DNA from: Pseudomonadota bacterium
GTDB taxonomy: Bacteria; Pseudomonadota; Gammaproteobacteria; Pseudomonadales; Oleiphilaceae
Assembly: GCA_023430625.1 (NCBI GenBank)
Contig: JAEZAA010000011.1
Span: 1 to 12,379, forward strand
DNA: 12,379 nt
Direction: 5' to 3'
This document shows positions 5,835 to 12,379 of this stretch, in pieces. Below the pieces are notes generated by a model that saw only the letters and a list, made by a program, of their open reading frames with translations, had not been told where the DNA came from and searched no databases. The translations under genes and the position numbers were made by a program. Each line of letters opens with the position of its first letter. Within the stretch, counting starts at the first letter, position 1.

Positions 5835-8162
5835 ATGAAGCGTCTTTGGGTTTGGTTGCTATGTTTGGGGCTGGTTCAGCTCGGGCTCTCGCCCGTCGTG
5901 CGCGCGGCTGAAAGCGGGTTTGTCGTCTCCGATATCCGGGTCGAAGGCTTGCAAAGGGTCTCGGCTGGTTCGGTGTTCAGTGCCTTTCCGATCAGTGTTG
6001 GTGATCAGGTGGATACCGCGCGACTGGCGGCGGCGACCCGCACCCTGTTCCGGACCGGGTTCTTTACTGATATCCGTTTGGGCCGCGAGGAAAATGTGCT
6101 GGTGGTGACGGTGGAAGAACGCCCCTCCATCAGCAGTATCGACATCGAAGGCAACACCGCGATTCAGACCGAAGACCTGCTCAGCGGCTTGCGGGCGGCG
6201 GGACTTGCCGAGGGCCAGGTTTTCCAGCGCATGACGCTTGAGCGGCTGCAGACGGAAATCCTGCGGACGTATGTGGCCCAGGGGCGCTATAACGCTGCCG
6301 TCGACGTGAGCGTGGAAGAACAGGCCCGTAACCGGGTGGCGCTCAAGATCAACATCAAGGAAGGTTCGGTCGCTTCCATCAGCCATATCAATTTCGTCGG
6401 TAATGAGGCGGTTCCCGATCAGGATTTACGGGATTTGATGGAGCTGAAAACTCCCGGGGTATTTTCGTTCATCACCTCCGACGACAAATATTCCCGTGAA
6501 AAGTTAAGCGGTGACCTGGAACGGATTCGCTCGTACTACCTGGACCGTGGCTACCTCAAGTTCAATATCGAATCGACGCAGGTCTCGATCTCGCCGGATA
6601 AAGAGCAAGTCTTTGTCACCGTCAATGTGACAGAAGGCCCTCAATACAAGATTCGCGATGTGCAGCTGCGCGGAGACCTGATCATTCCGGAAGCAGAGCT
6701 GCGCAAGCTGATCCTGGTCAAGCCTGACCAGACGTTCTCCCGCCAGCTGCTGACCTATACCTCCGATGCCATCAGCAACCGTCTGGGCGTGGAGGGCTAC
6801 ACCTTTGCCAACGTCAATGCCATTCCCGAGCCGCATGATGACAACACCGCCACGGTGACCTTCTATGTGGAGCCAGGACGCCGGACCTATGTCCGCCGCA
6901 TTGGGTTCAAGGGGAATATCTCCACCAGCGACGAGGTGCTGCGGCAGGAAATGCGCCAGATGGAAGGCGCGGCCGCCTCGACGGATGCCATTGAAGCATC
7001 GCGGGCGCGACTGGAACGACTGGGCTTCTTTAAAGGCGTGACCGTGGAAACGCCGGCGGTACCCGGTACCAATGACCAGATCGACGTGATCTACAGTGTG
7101 GAGGAGCAACCGACCGGCAGCCTGTCCGCCAGCCTGGGCTTCTCCCAGAACAGTGGCTTTATCATTGGGGCCAATGTCAGCGAGAACAACTTCTTCGGCT
7201 CAGGGCGTCGCGTCGCCTTCGGCGTCAATCGCAGTAAATCGCTGAAGAGCGCAAACCTGTCCTATTACAATCCCTATTTCACCGTGGATGGCGTCAGCCG
7301 CGGCTTCAATCTGTTCTATCGCGAAACCGACTACGACGAAGAAGACGTGGCCGACTACAGTACCGACGTGTTTGGTGGTGGGGTCAACTTCGGCTATCCC
7401 ATCGATAATTTCAGTCGGCTCTCGTTCGGTCTGGGCTATTCCAGCACGCACATCAAAGTCGGCTTTGATCCGGTGTTGGAAATCCTGACCTTTATCGAGC
7501 AGGAAGGTGATGATTTTGACGTTTTCTCCCTGACGGCAGGCTGGAACCGGTCAACGTTGAACCGGGGCGTGTTCCCGACGCGCGGACTTTCTCAGCGCAT
7601 TGATCTGGATGTGGCCATTCCCAGTATCAGCGATACGGAATTCTATAAGCTCGAATACAACATCAATTACTACAAGCCGCTGAATGTGATGGAAAGCTGG
7701 GTCGTGCGCCTGCGTGGCGAGGTCGGCTATGGCGACGGATATGGCAATAGCTCCCAATTGCCGTTCTTCGAAAACTACTATGCCGGCGGATTTTCCTCCG
7801 TACGCGGCTATGAAGCGAACTCTCTTGGCTTGCCCGGCACCGCAGCACGAAATAGTACCGCCGATGATGATCCACTAGGTGGTAATTTTCTGATGGTCAC
7901 GAGCGCCGAGCTGATTTTCCCGCTACCCTTCGTCAAGGATCAGCGTTCCATGCGCTCGAGCTTCTTTGTGGATGGTGGTCAGGTGTTCGATACGGCGCGG
8001 GGTTATGATCCCGATCTCTCGGAAATCCGTCTTTCCGCAGGTGTCGGATTTACCTGGATCACGCCGATTGGTCCGCTTTCGTTCAGCTTGGCGAAGGCCT
8101 TCAACAACCAGTCGGGCGACGATACCCAGTTCTTCCAGTTTTCTCTGGGACAAACGTTTTAA
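5835..8162 (+). CDS. bamA: Outer membrane protein assembly factor BamA (Omp85)
   Basis: BamA is the essential outer-membrane core of the BAM complex, which inserts beta-barrel proteins. From ATG 5835 it has 775 residues. It begins with a Sec signal peptide: MKR, a hydrophobic stretch, and probable cleavage after SPVVRA. Five POTRA domains follow at about 26-93, 94-174, 177-266, 268-346 and 349-424, then a 16-stranded barrel from about 425. The L6 motif VRGY is at 656-659 (VRGF in E. coli), and the last strand ends FFQFSLGQTF with the terminal phenylalanine of the beta-signal. Several predicted surface segments are notably acidic. ATG 5814 would add seven residues (MQETRYC) before the signal peptide. 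AAGAGA at 5818-5823, 11 bases before ATG 5835, and the signal-peptide shape favour the later start. The gap after rseP contains an imperfect hairpin (5765-5788); no convincing sigma-E promoter was found. Confidence 0.98.
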   Translation: MKRLWVWLLCLGLVQLGLSPVVRAAESGFVVSDIRVEGLQRVSAGSVFSAFPISVGDQVDTARLAAATRTLFRTGFFTDIRLGREENVLVVTVEERPSISSIDIEGNTAIQTEDLLSGLRAAGLAEGQVFQRMTLERLQTEILRTYVAQGRYNAAVDVSVEEQARNRVALKINIKEGSVASISHINFVGNEAVPDQDLRDLMELKTPGVFSFITSDDKYSREKLSGDLERIRSYYLDRGYLKFNIESTQVSISPDKEQVFVTVNVTEGPQYKIRDVQLRGDLIIPEAELRKLILVKPDQTFSRQLLTYTSDAISNRLGVEGYTFANVNAIPEPHDDNTATVTFYVEPGRRTYVRRIGFKGNISTSDEVLRQEMRQMEGAAASTDAIEASRARLERLGFFKGVTVETPAVPGTNDQIDVIYSVEEQPTGSLSASLGFSQNSGFIIGANVSENNFFGSGRRVAFGVNRSKSLKSANLSYYNPYFTVDGVSRGFNLFYRETDYDEEDVADYSTDVFGGGVNFGYPIDNFSRLSFGLGYSSTHIKVGFDPVLEILTFIEQEGDDFDVFSLTAGWNRSTLNRGVFPTRGLSQRIDLDVAIPSISDTEFYKLEYNINYYKPLNVMESWVVRLRGEVGYGDGYGNSSQLPFFENYYAGGFSSVRGYEANSLGLPGTAARNSTADDDPLGGNFLMVTSAELIFPLPFVKDQRSMRSSFFVDGGQVFDTARGYDPDLSEIRLSAGVGFTWITPIGPLSFSLAKAFNNQSGDDTQFFQFSLGQTF

Positions 8163-8262
8163 CCTGAATGTGCAAGGCGCTTGCCGGTGGTCGCGTCCCA
8201 TGGACGCGGCCTGCGGGCAATCAGCGAGGTGTGTGGTTTGAGGGCCTGCTGCAGCATTCAGG
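8163..8262 (+). other. Structured intergenic element after bamA (nested inverted repeats)
   Basis: This 100-base stretch between bamA and skp is built of nested complementary segments. The outer stem pairs CCTGAATG (8163-8170) with CATTCAGG (8255-8262). It continues with TGCA (8171-8174) against TGCA (8250-8253) across one bulged G, for 12 pairs in all. Inside, TTGCC (8181-8185) pairs with GGCAA (8216-8220). The core is a 10 bp hairpin, 8189-8198 with 8202-8211, with one G-U pair and a CAT loop. No T-tract follows. It starts at the first base after the bamA stop codon. It could be an mRNA-stabilising or processing structure that sets bamA and skp expression apart, a factor-dependent termination region, or a copy of a palindromic repeat family. 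Pairings are seen; function is inferred. Confidence 0.5.
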
Positions 8263-8314
8263 CTGTAGTAGGGCTTCAATCTGTAATGCAATGAGTCCGG
8301 GTGAATCGAGGCGT

Positions 8315-8319
8315 AGGAG
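8315..8319 (+). promoter_or_regulatory. Strong Shine-Dalgarno sequence for skp
   Basis: AGGAG lies 9 bases before the skp ATG at 8329. It is the clearest ribosome binding site in the window and fits a highly expressed periplasmic chaperone with an independent translation start. Confidence 0.75.
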
Positions 8320-8328
8320 ATTAAAGAA

Positions 8329-8826
8329 ATGAAAAAGATAGTGGCGTTAATGCTCACCTGCTTGTGCTGGAGCGGATTGGCTGCGGCCGAGGTCAAGATG
8401 GGTGTTGTCGACGTACGCGCGGCACTGTTTGCATCCAATGCGGCGAAAAGCTTCAGTGATAAGCTGCAAAAGGAATTCAAGGACGATGAGGACAAGATCC
8501 GCGCCGTTGGTACCGAAGCGCAGAAGCTGCAAGACCGCCTGAACAAAGACGCGGCGATTTTAAGTGAATCCGAGCGGAACAAGCTGTCTGCGGAATTTGA
8601 TGAGCGGGTGCAGGAGTTCAATTACCTGAAGAACCGTTTTGAGAGCACGGTTGCCAAGCGTAAGCAGGCGTTCATCCAGGATTCCAAGCCGAAAATGGAC
8701 AAGGCCCTGGAAGAAATCGTCAAGAGCGAGAAACTGCAGTTGATCCTGCCCCGGGAAGCCACGCTCTACACAGACCAGAAGCTGGACTATACGACTAAAC
8801 TGATCGACATCCTGAACCGGCAGTAG
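8329..8826 (+). CDS. skp: Periplasmic outer-membrane-protein chaperone Skp (OmpH family)
   Basis: Skp is a trimeric, jellyfish-shaped chaperone that holds unfolded outer-membrane proteins in the periplasm on the way to BamA. The protein has 165 residues (E. coli 161). It starts with a clear signal peptide: MKK, a hydrophobic core, and cleavage after GLAAA near residue 20. The mature N-terminus, EVKMGVVDVRAAL, forms the conserved first strand. A long, highly charged, helix-forming segment (about 40-130) contains the coiled-coil arms. The C-terminal LQLILPREATLYTD is the typical return strand (family pattern with a Y..P/D end), followed by LDYTTKLIDILNRQ. The gene follows bamA, its functional partner, but is separated by 166 bases with strong secondary structure and has its own good ribosome binding site. 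Sequence identity in this family is low, so gene order and architecture carry much of the call. Confidence 0.95.
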   Translation: MKKIVALMLTCLCWSGLAAAEVKMGVVDVRAALFASNAAKSFSDKLQKEFKDDEDKIRAVGTEAQKLQDRLNKDAAILSESERNKLSAEFDERVQEFNYLKNRFESTVAKRKQAFIQDSKPKMDKALEEIVKSEKLQLILPREATLYTDQKLDYTTKLIDILNRQ

Positions 8827-8863
8827 TCGGTTTCGGACGATCCGCACACAGCCTTTGATCAGC

Positions 8864-9898
8864 ATGAAAAAACAGACAGTTTTAACCCTGGGCGAGGTGG
8901 CGACACTGCTCGGCGCTCGCTTGCAGGGGGATGCCTCCCGGGTGATCCGTGGCATTCATACCCTGCAAAACGCCGGGGCCGATGACATCAGCTTTCTGGC
9001 CAACCCGGCCTATGCCAAGTATCTGGCGTCGACTGCGGCGGGGGCCGTTATCCTGCGCGAGGCGGAAGCGGCAGCCTGTCCGGTGGATGCGGTCATCCTC
9101 GACAACCCCTACGCCGGTTATGCCCGACTGAGCAAGGTGTTCGAGTACCTGCCGCAAAGCGAAACCGGCATTCATCCCAGGGCGTTCGTTGATCCCGAGG
9201 CACAGGTGGCGGCTTCCGCCCGCATCGCGCCGGGCGCGGTGGTTGCCGCGGGCGCAGTCATCGGTGACGACGCCTGGATCGGCGCCAACGCCTATGTGGG
9301 CGAAGATTCCATCATTGGCGCGGGTTGCCGTATCTATCCGAACGTGACCATCTACCATGGCGTCACGCTCGGTGCCCGGGTCATGGTCCACAGCGGCACG
9401 GTCATCGGCGCCGATGGCTTTGGTTTCGCCAACCAGGCCGGACGCTGGGAGCGCATCGCGCAAATTGGTGGCGTGGTGATTGGTGACGAGGTAGTTGTCG
9501 GAGCCTGCACGACCATCGATCGGGGCGCACTGGATGACACCGTCATCGAGGAGGGCGTGATTCTCGACAACCAGATTCAAATTGCCCACAACGTGCGGAT
9601 CGGCGCCCATACGGCCATTGCCGCCTGCACCGGCATCTCCGGCAGCACCCGCATTGGTCGTCATTGCATTATCGCCGGTGCCGTGGGCATTGCGGGGCAT
9701 CTGGAGATCGCCGATCGGGTACAGATTACCGGCATGTCCATGGTGACGCATAGCTTGAAGGAGCCAGGCGTATACTCGTCCGGTATCCCTGTTGATCAAA
9801 ATGCCAGTTGGCGAAAAAATGCCGCTCGCTTTCGCCAGCTCGACGACTTGTCCCGTCGTCTTCGCCGGTTGGAAAAAAGCGGCTCATCCGAGACCTGA
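8864..9898 (+). CDS. lpxD: UDP-3-O-(3-hydroxyacyl)glucosamine N-acyltransferase
   Basis: LpxD adds the second 3-hydroxyacyl chain from ACP to UDP-3-O-acyl-glucosamine, the third step of lipid A synthesis, in the cytoplasm. From ATG 8864 it has 344 residues (E. coli 341). The N-terminal uridine-binding domain (about 1-100) includes SFLANPAY at 43-50. A left-handed beta-helix of hexapeptide repeats (I/V-G-x-x-x) follows to about residue 305, then a C-terminal helix. Catalytic His242 in QIAHN corresponds to E. coli H239, and His279 in AGHLEI to H276, with the same offset of 3. A TTG at 8855 is an in-frame alternative giving three extra residues. Neither start has a strong Shine-Dalgarno sequence, so translation may lean on skp, which ends 37 bases upstream. 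The stop codon overlaps the probable fabZ ribosome binding site. Confidence 0.97.
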   Translation: MKKQTVLTLGEVATLLGARLQGDASRVIRGIHTLQNAGADDISFLANPAYAKYLASTAAGAVILREAEAAACPVDAVILDNPYAGYARLSKVFEYLPQSETGIHPRAFVDPEAQVAASARIAPGAVVAAGAVIGDDAWIGANAYVGEDSIIGAGCRIYPNVTIYHGVTLGARVMVHSGTVIGADGFGFANQAGRWERIAQIGGVVIGDEVVVGACTTIDRGALDDTVIEEGVILDNQIQIAHNVRIGAHTAIAACTGISGSTRIGRHCIIAGAVGIAGHLEIADRVQITGMSMVTHSLKEPGVYSSGIPVDQNASWRKNAARFRQLDDLSRRLRRLEKSGSSET

Positions 9899-9900
9899 GG
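9896..9900 (+). promoter_or_regulatory. Ribosome binding site of fabZ, overlapping the lpxD stop
   Basis: TGAGG contains the lpxD stop codon TGA and lies 9 bases before ATG 9910. It supports that start over the longer open frame, which reaches back into lpxD to ATG 9808 and whose extra 34 residues resemble no FabZ. Confidence 0.55.
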
Positions 9901-9909
9901 CCCATCCCC

Positions 9910-10347
9910 ATGATGGATATGCAAGAAATTCTGGAATACCTACCCCATCGTTATCCGTTTCTGTTGGTGGATCGGGTAGTTTCACTCGAGAAGGGACACT
10001 CGATTCGTGGCATCAAGAACGTCACGATGAACGAACCGTATTTTACCGGACATTTTCCCAACAAGCCGATCATGCCCGGTGTGATGATCCTGGAAGCCAT
10101 GGCTCAGCTGGCGGGAATCCTTGCCTTTGCCACCCATGGCAAGAAGCCCAGCGACGGAGTCATGTGCTATCTGGCAGGTGTCAATCGTGCCCGTTTCCGT
10201 AAACCGGTGGTGCCGGGAGATCGCCTGATGATCGAGGCGACTTTCGTGCTAGATAAGCGCGGTCTGCTAAAGTTTGATTGTCGTGCTCTGGTCGATGATG
10301 AGTTGGTGTGCGAAGCCGAAATTGTGAATGCTGAGAGAGATAGTTGA
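9910..10347 (+). CDS. fabZ: 3-hydroxyacyl-[acyl-carrier-protein] dehydratase FabZ
   Basis: FabZ dehydrates 3-hydroxyacyl-ACP to trans-2-enoyl-ACP in fatty-acid elongation. It competes with LpxA and LpxD for the same 3-hydroxyacyl-ACP, which explains its place among lipid A genes. From ATG 9910 it has 145 residues, the usual hot-dog fold length. It opens MMDMQEILEYLPHRYPFLLVDR, broken here as MMDMQEILEY then LPHRYPFLLVDR, much like Pseudomonas FabZ. Catalytic His48 is in GHFPNKPIMPG, and Glu62 is in ILEAMAQ. ARFRKPVVPGD is the other family signature. The open frame extends upstream within lpxD, but homologue length and TGAGG at 9896-9900 fix the start at 9910 (ATG 9913 also possible). The stop TGA shares one base with the lpxA ATG (TGATG). 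Confidence 0.97.
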   Translation: MMDMQEILEYLPHRYPFLLVDRVVSLEKGHSIRGIKNVTMNEPYFTGHFPNKPIMPGVMILEAMAQLAGILAFATHGKKPSDGVMCYLAGVNRARFRKPVVPGDRLMIEATFVLDKRGLLKFDCRALVDDELVCEAEIVNAERDS

Positions 10348-11120
10348 TGGCGATCCATCCCCAAGCGATAGTTGATCCTTCCGCACGGATTGCCGAGGAC
10401 GTAGAAATCGGACCCTGGACCCTGATTGGGCCCGACGTGGAGATTGGGGCCGGCACAGTGATCCACTCCCATGTGGTCATCAAGGGGCCTACCCGCATTG
10501 GCAAGAACAACGAGATCTTTCAGTTTGCCAGTGTCGGCGAGGCCTGCCAGGACAAGAAATACCGGGGTGAACCGACTCGCCTGATCATCGGTGATAACAA
10601 CGTTATCCGGGAAAATTGCACTATCCATCGCGGAACTTCCCAGGACAAGGGCGAAACCGTCATTGGCAGCAATAACCTGCTGATGGCCTACGTGCACGTG
10701 GCGCATGACTGCGTCCTCGGCAGTAACCTGATTCTGGCCAACAACGCGACCTTGGGTGGGCATGTGCACATCGGGGACTGGGTCGTGATCGGTGGGGGAA
10801 CCCTGGTTCATCAGTTCTGCCATATCGGTGCTCATGCCATGAGCGCGGGTGGCAGTATCGTGCTGCGCGATATTCCTGCCTATGTGATGGCCAGCGGCCA
10901 GTCGGCCGAGCCCCACGGCCTGAATGTGGAAGGCTTGAAGCGTCGCGGCTTCTTGCCCGAGGTGATCCAGGAGCTGAAGCGCGCGTACAAGATCCTGTAT
11001 CGTCAGGGCCTGCCGGTGAAGGACGCCCTGCAGGAACTGGCCGAGATGGCCCAGCGCGTGCCTGAAGTGGCCGTGTTCCACGACTCGGTGGCGAACTCCG
11101 AGCGTGGCATCGTCCGTTAG
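10347..11120 (+). CDS. lpxA: UDP-N-acetylglucosamine acyltransferase (acyl-ACP-UDP-GlcNAc O-acyltransferase)
   Basis: LpxA transfers a 3-hydroxyacyl chain from ACP to the 3-OH of UDP-GlcNAc, the first step of lipid A synthesis. It has 257 residues (Pseudomonas 258, E. coli 262). Hexapeptide repeats of the left-handed beta-helix run from residue 2 to about 185, followed by the helical C-terminal domain from LNVEGLKRRGF. Catalytic His120 in VAHDCVLG equals E. coli H125. Other shared blocks are QFASVGE, YRGEPTRL, TIHRGTSQDKGET, LANNATLGGH and LVHQFCHIGAH. Gly168 occupies the acyl-chain ruler position (E. coli G173; Met in Pseudomonas aeruginosa), which suggests the pocket accepts chains longer than C10. 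ATG 10347 is preferred to TTG 10344; it overlaps the fabZ stop by one base, so coupled translation is likely. lpxB follows after 6 bases. Confidence 0.98.
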   Translation: MAIHPQAIVDPSARIAEDVEIGPWTLIGPDVEIGAGTVIHSHVVIKGPTRIGKNNEIFQFASVGEACQDKKYRGEPTRLIIGDNNVIRENCTIHRGTSQDKGETVIGSNNLLMAYVHVAHDCVLGSNLILANNATLGGHVHIGDWVVIGGGTLVHQFCHIGAHAMSAGGSIVLRDIPAYVMASGQSAEPHGLNVEGLKRRGFLPEVIQELKRAYKILYRQGLPVKDALQELAEMAQRVPEVAVFHDSVANSERGIVR

Positions 11121-11126
11121 TCGCCC

Positions 11127-12302
11127 ATGGCAACTGCAGACAAGCCGGGCCGGCGCCCGTTGCGGATTGGACTGGTCGCGGGCGAAACGTCGGGAGACAT
11201 TCTCGGCGCGGGCTTGATCCAGGCCATCAAACGCCGCCGCCCGGATGCGGTCTTTGAGGGCATTGGTGGTCCGCTGATGCTAGCCGAAGGCTTTGTCTCT
11301 CACGTTCCCATGGAGCGCCTGTCAGTCATGGGACTGGTGGAAGTGCTGGGGCGTCTACGGGAGCTGGTTGGCATTCGGCGGCGACTGGCCCAGCATTTTC
11401 TGGATCAGCCGCCGGACGTGTTTATTGGCATCGATGCGCCGGATTTTACCCTGGGACTGGAAGAGAAATTGCGCCAGGCGGGTATTGCCACGGTCCATTA
11501 TGTCAGCCCTTCTGTCTGGGCATGGCGTCAGAATCGTATTTTCAAGATCGCCCGCGCGGTGGATCTGATGTTGACCCTGTTCCCGTTTGAAGCGCGGTTC
11601 TATGAGGAACATCAGGTTCCGGTGCGCTTCGTCGGCCACCCGTTGGCCGATCACATTGCCATGCAGCCAGATCAGCAACAGGCCCGTCAGACACTGGGAC
11701 TACCAGCCGACCGGCAGATCCTGGCGATTTTGCCAGGGAGCCGGGGCGGTGAGGTGCAGCGCCTGGGCGAGGTGTTTCTGGCCACGGCGCGCTGGTTGCA
11801 GCAACGCCTGCCGGAGCTGATGTTCGTGATTCCGGCGGTCAATGACGCGCGACGGCGCCAGATCGAGTCCATCGCCGCGCAGGTTGCGCCAGATCTGTCG
11901 CTGCGGATCGTTGATGGCCGCTCCCGTGAAGTCATGGTGGCCTCTGATGCGATTCTCCTGGCCTCTGGAACCGCAACCCTGGAAGCAACCTTATTGAAGC
12001 GCCCCATGGTGGTGGCCTATCGTCTGGCACCGACGACTTACCGGATCATGCGGCGTCTAATGAAGGCGCCATTCGTCTCCCTGCCGAATTTGCTGGCACA
12101 GCGCGAGCTGGTTCCTGAATTGATTCAGGACCGTGCAAATCCGGTGGATCTCGGCAAGGCATTGTTGCGCTTGCTGCGACACGAGGTGGATGCCGGCAAG
12201 CTGGTGACGGTTTATAACGAAATCCATCAGCAATTGCGGCAAGATGCCAGCGAGCAGGCGGCGGATGCGGTGCTGGACCTGGTTGCGCGGAAGCAAGCAT
12301 GA
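11127..12302 (+). CDS. lpxB: Lipid-A-disaccharide synthase
   Basis: LpxB (glycosyltransferase family 19) joins UDP-2,3-diacylglucosamine to lipid X, forming the beta-1,6 disaccharide of lipid A at the cytoplasmic face of the inner membrane. It has 391 residues (E. coli 382). Family motifs in order are VAGETSGD at about 17-24, FEGIGGPLM, MERLSVMGLVEVL (the membrane-inserting hydrophobic patch), IGIDAPDF with Asp103, YVSPSVWAWR, FVGHPLADH, LPGSRGGEV for nucleotide binding, LASGTATLEA, KRPMVVAYR and SLPNLLA near the end. ATG 11127 has no strong Shine-Dalgarno sequence and lies 6 bases after the lpxA stop, which fits translational coupling. The last codons overlap the start of rnhB by 4 bases (ATGA). 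Nothing unusual in length or motif content. Confidence 0.98.
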   Translation: MATADKPGRRPLRIGLVAGETSGDILGAGLIQAIKRRRPDAVFEGIGGPLMLAEGFVSHVPMERLSVMGLVEVLGRLRELVGIRRRLAQHFLDQPPDVFIGIDAPDFTLGLEEKLRQAGIATVHYVSPSVWAWRQNRIFKIARAVDLMLTLFPFEARFYEEHQVPVRFVGHPLADHIAMQPDQQQARQTLGLPADRQILAILPGSRGGEVQRLGEVFLATARWLQQRLPELMFVIPAVNDARRRQIESIAAQVAPDLSLRIVDGRSREVMVASDAILLASGTATLEATLLKRPMVVAYRLAPTTYRIMRRLMKAPFVSLPNLLAQRELVPELIQDRANPVDLGKALLRLLRHEVDAGKLVTVYNEIHQQLRQDASEQAADAVLDLVARKQA

Positions 12303-12379
12303 TCAACGAGCCTTATGAATGTGCATACCAGGGAGCCCTGCTGGCTGGTGTCGATGAAGCCGGACGCGGCCCTTTGGCC
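12299..12379 (+). CDS. rnhB: Ribonuclease HII, 5' part only (gene continues past the window)
   Basis: Twenty-seven codons are present before the window ends. They contain LLAGVDEAGRGPLA at residues 14-27, the signature of RNase HII, with catalytic Asp19 and Glu20. The enzyme cuts the RNA strand of RNA-DNA hybrids and removes single ribonucleotides misincorporated in DNA. The start ATG 12299 overlaps the lpxB stop as ATGA. The position after lpxB is the common gammaproteobacterial order (lpxB-rnhB, usually then dnaE), which supports the call despite the short fragment. Confidence 0.93.
   Translation, partial: MINEPYECAYQGALLAGVDEAGRGPLA

Noticed and set aside
8238..8328. Promoter for skp within the gap
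   Set aside because: TTGAGG at 8238 has no acceptable -10 hexamer at 16-18 bases. A promoter may exist, but the sequence alone does not support one.
7923..8621. Minus-strand open frame crossing the bamA-skp gap
   Set aside because: Most of it opposes bamA and skp. It is Ser/Arg-rich without a domain, and the gap is better explained by paired RNA-like structure.
8882..9799. Minus-strand open frame (305 codons) opposite lpxD
   Set aside because: It is a shadow of the hexapeptide-repeat coding pattern. It has no recognisable domain, and lpxD is unambiguous on the + strand.
9808..9909. Upstream extension of the fabZ frame by 34 residues
   Set aside because: It lies wholly within lpxD in another frame, resembles no FabZ N-terminus, and a start with TGAGG spacing at 9910 gives the family length.
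10167..11081. Minus-strand open frame (304 codons) opposite fabZ-lpxA
   Set aside because: Same reason: it is antisense to a regular beta-helix repeat gene, His/Gln-rich, with no family features.

Overview
The window is an uninterrupted run of core cell-envelope and housekeeping genes from a Gram-negative gammaproteobacterium, all on the + strand. The order is pyrH-frr-uppS-cdsA-dxr-rseP-bamA-skp-lpxD-fabZ-lpxA-lpxB-rnhB. Lipid A synthesis genes, BamA and Skp show that the cell has an LPS outer membrane. The position of dxr downstream of cdsA, rather than directly after frr as in E. coli, matches the arrangement I know from Pseudomonas and related marine groups. Dxr, CdsA, FabZ and PyrH also read closer to Pseudomonas-type than to enterobacterial proteins. 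I would place the organism in or near Pseudomonadales/Oceanospirillales/Marinobacter-like bacteria, without naming a genus. The DNA looks moderately GC-rich by eye, with no sign of a foreign segment, IS element, tRNA, CRISPR array or phage gene.

Layout. Positions 1-1325 hold the end-of-translation block: UMP kinase (pyrH) and ribosome recycling factor (frr). After a 65-base gap with a GC-rich hairpin come uppS, cdsA and dxr (1391-4222). These are tightly packed (8-base overlap, then a 2- or 17-base gap) and make the polyprenyl carrier, CDP-diacylglycerol and the isoprenoid precursor MEP. A 114-base gap precedes rseP, the site-2 protease of the envelope stress pathway. About 130 bases then precede bamA, the outer-membrane protein assembly pore. 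A 166-base gap between bamA and skp carries the most structured non-coding DNA in the window. From skp onward (8329 to the end) the genes are again tight: skp, lpxD, fabZ, lpxA, lpxB and the first 27 codons of rnhB, with a 1-base overlap at fabZ/lpxA and a 4-base overlap at lpxB/rnhB.

How they work together. FabZ and LpxA/LpxD sit at the branch between fatty-acid elongation and lipid A, since both acyltransferases draw on the 3-hydroxyacyl-ACP that FabZ dehydrates. LpxB makes the disaccharide. Dxr feeds the isoprenoid pool that UppS extends into the undecaprenyl carrier. CdsA supplies phospholipid precursors. BamA and Skp assemble outer-membrane proteins, and RseP reports when that process fails.

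Novelty. No previously undescribed protein system is visible; every gene belongs to a well-known family with its key residues in place. The items worth a second look are non-coding or fine-scale: a roughly 100-base structured element starting at the base after the bamA stop codon, a small open frame coupled to rseP, the frr-uppS hairpin, and the residue at the LpxA acyl-length ruler position.
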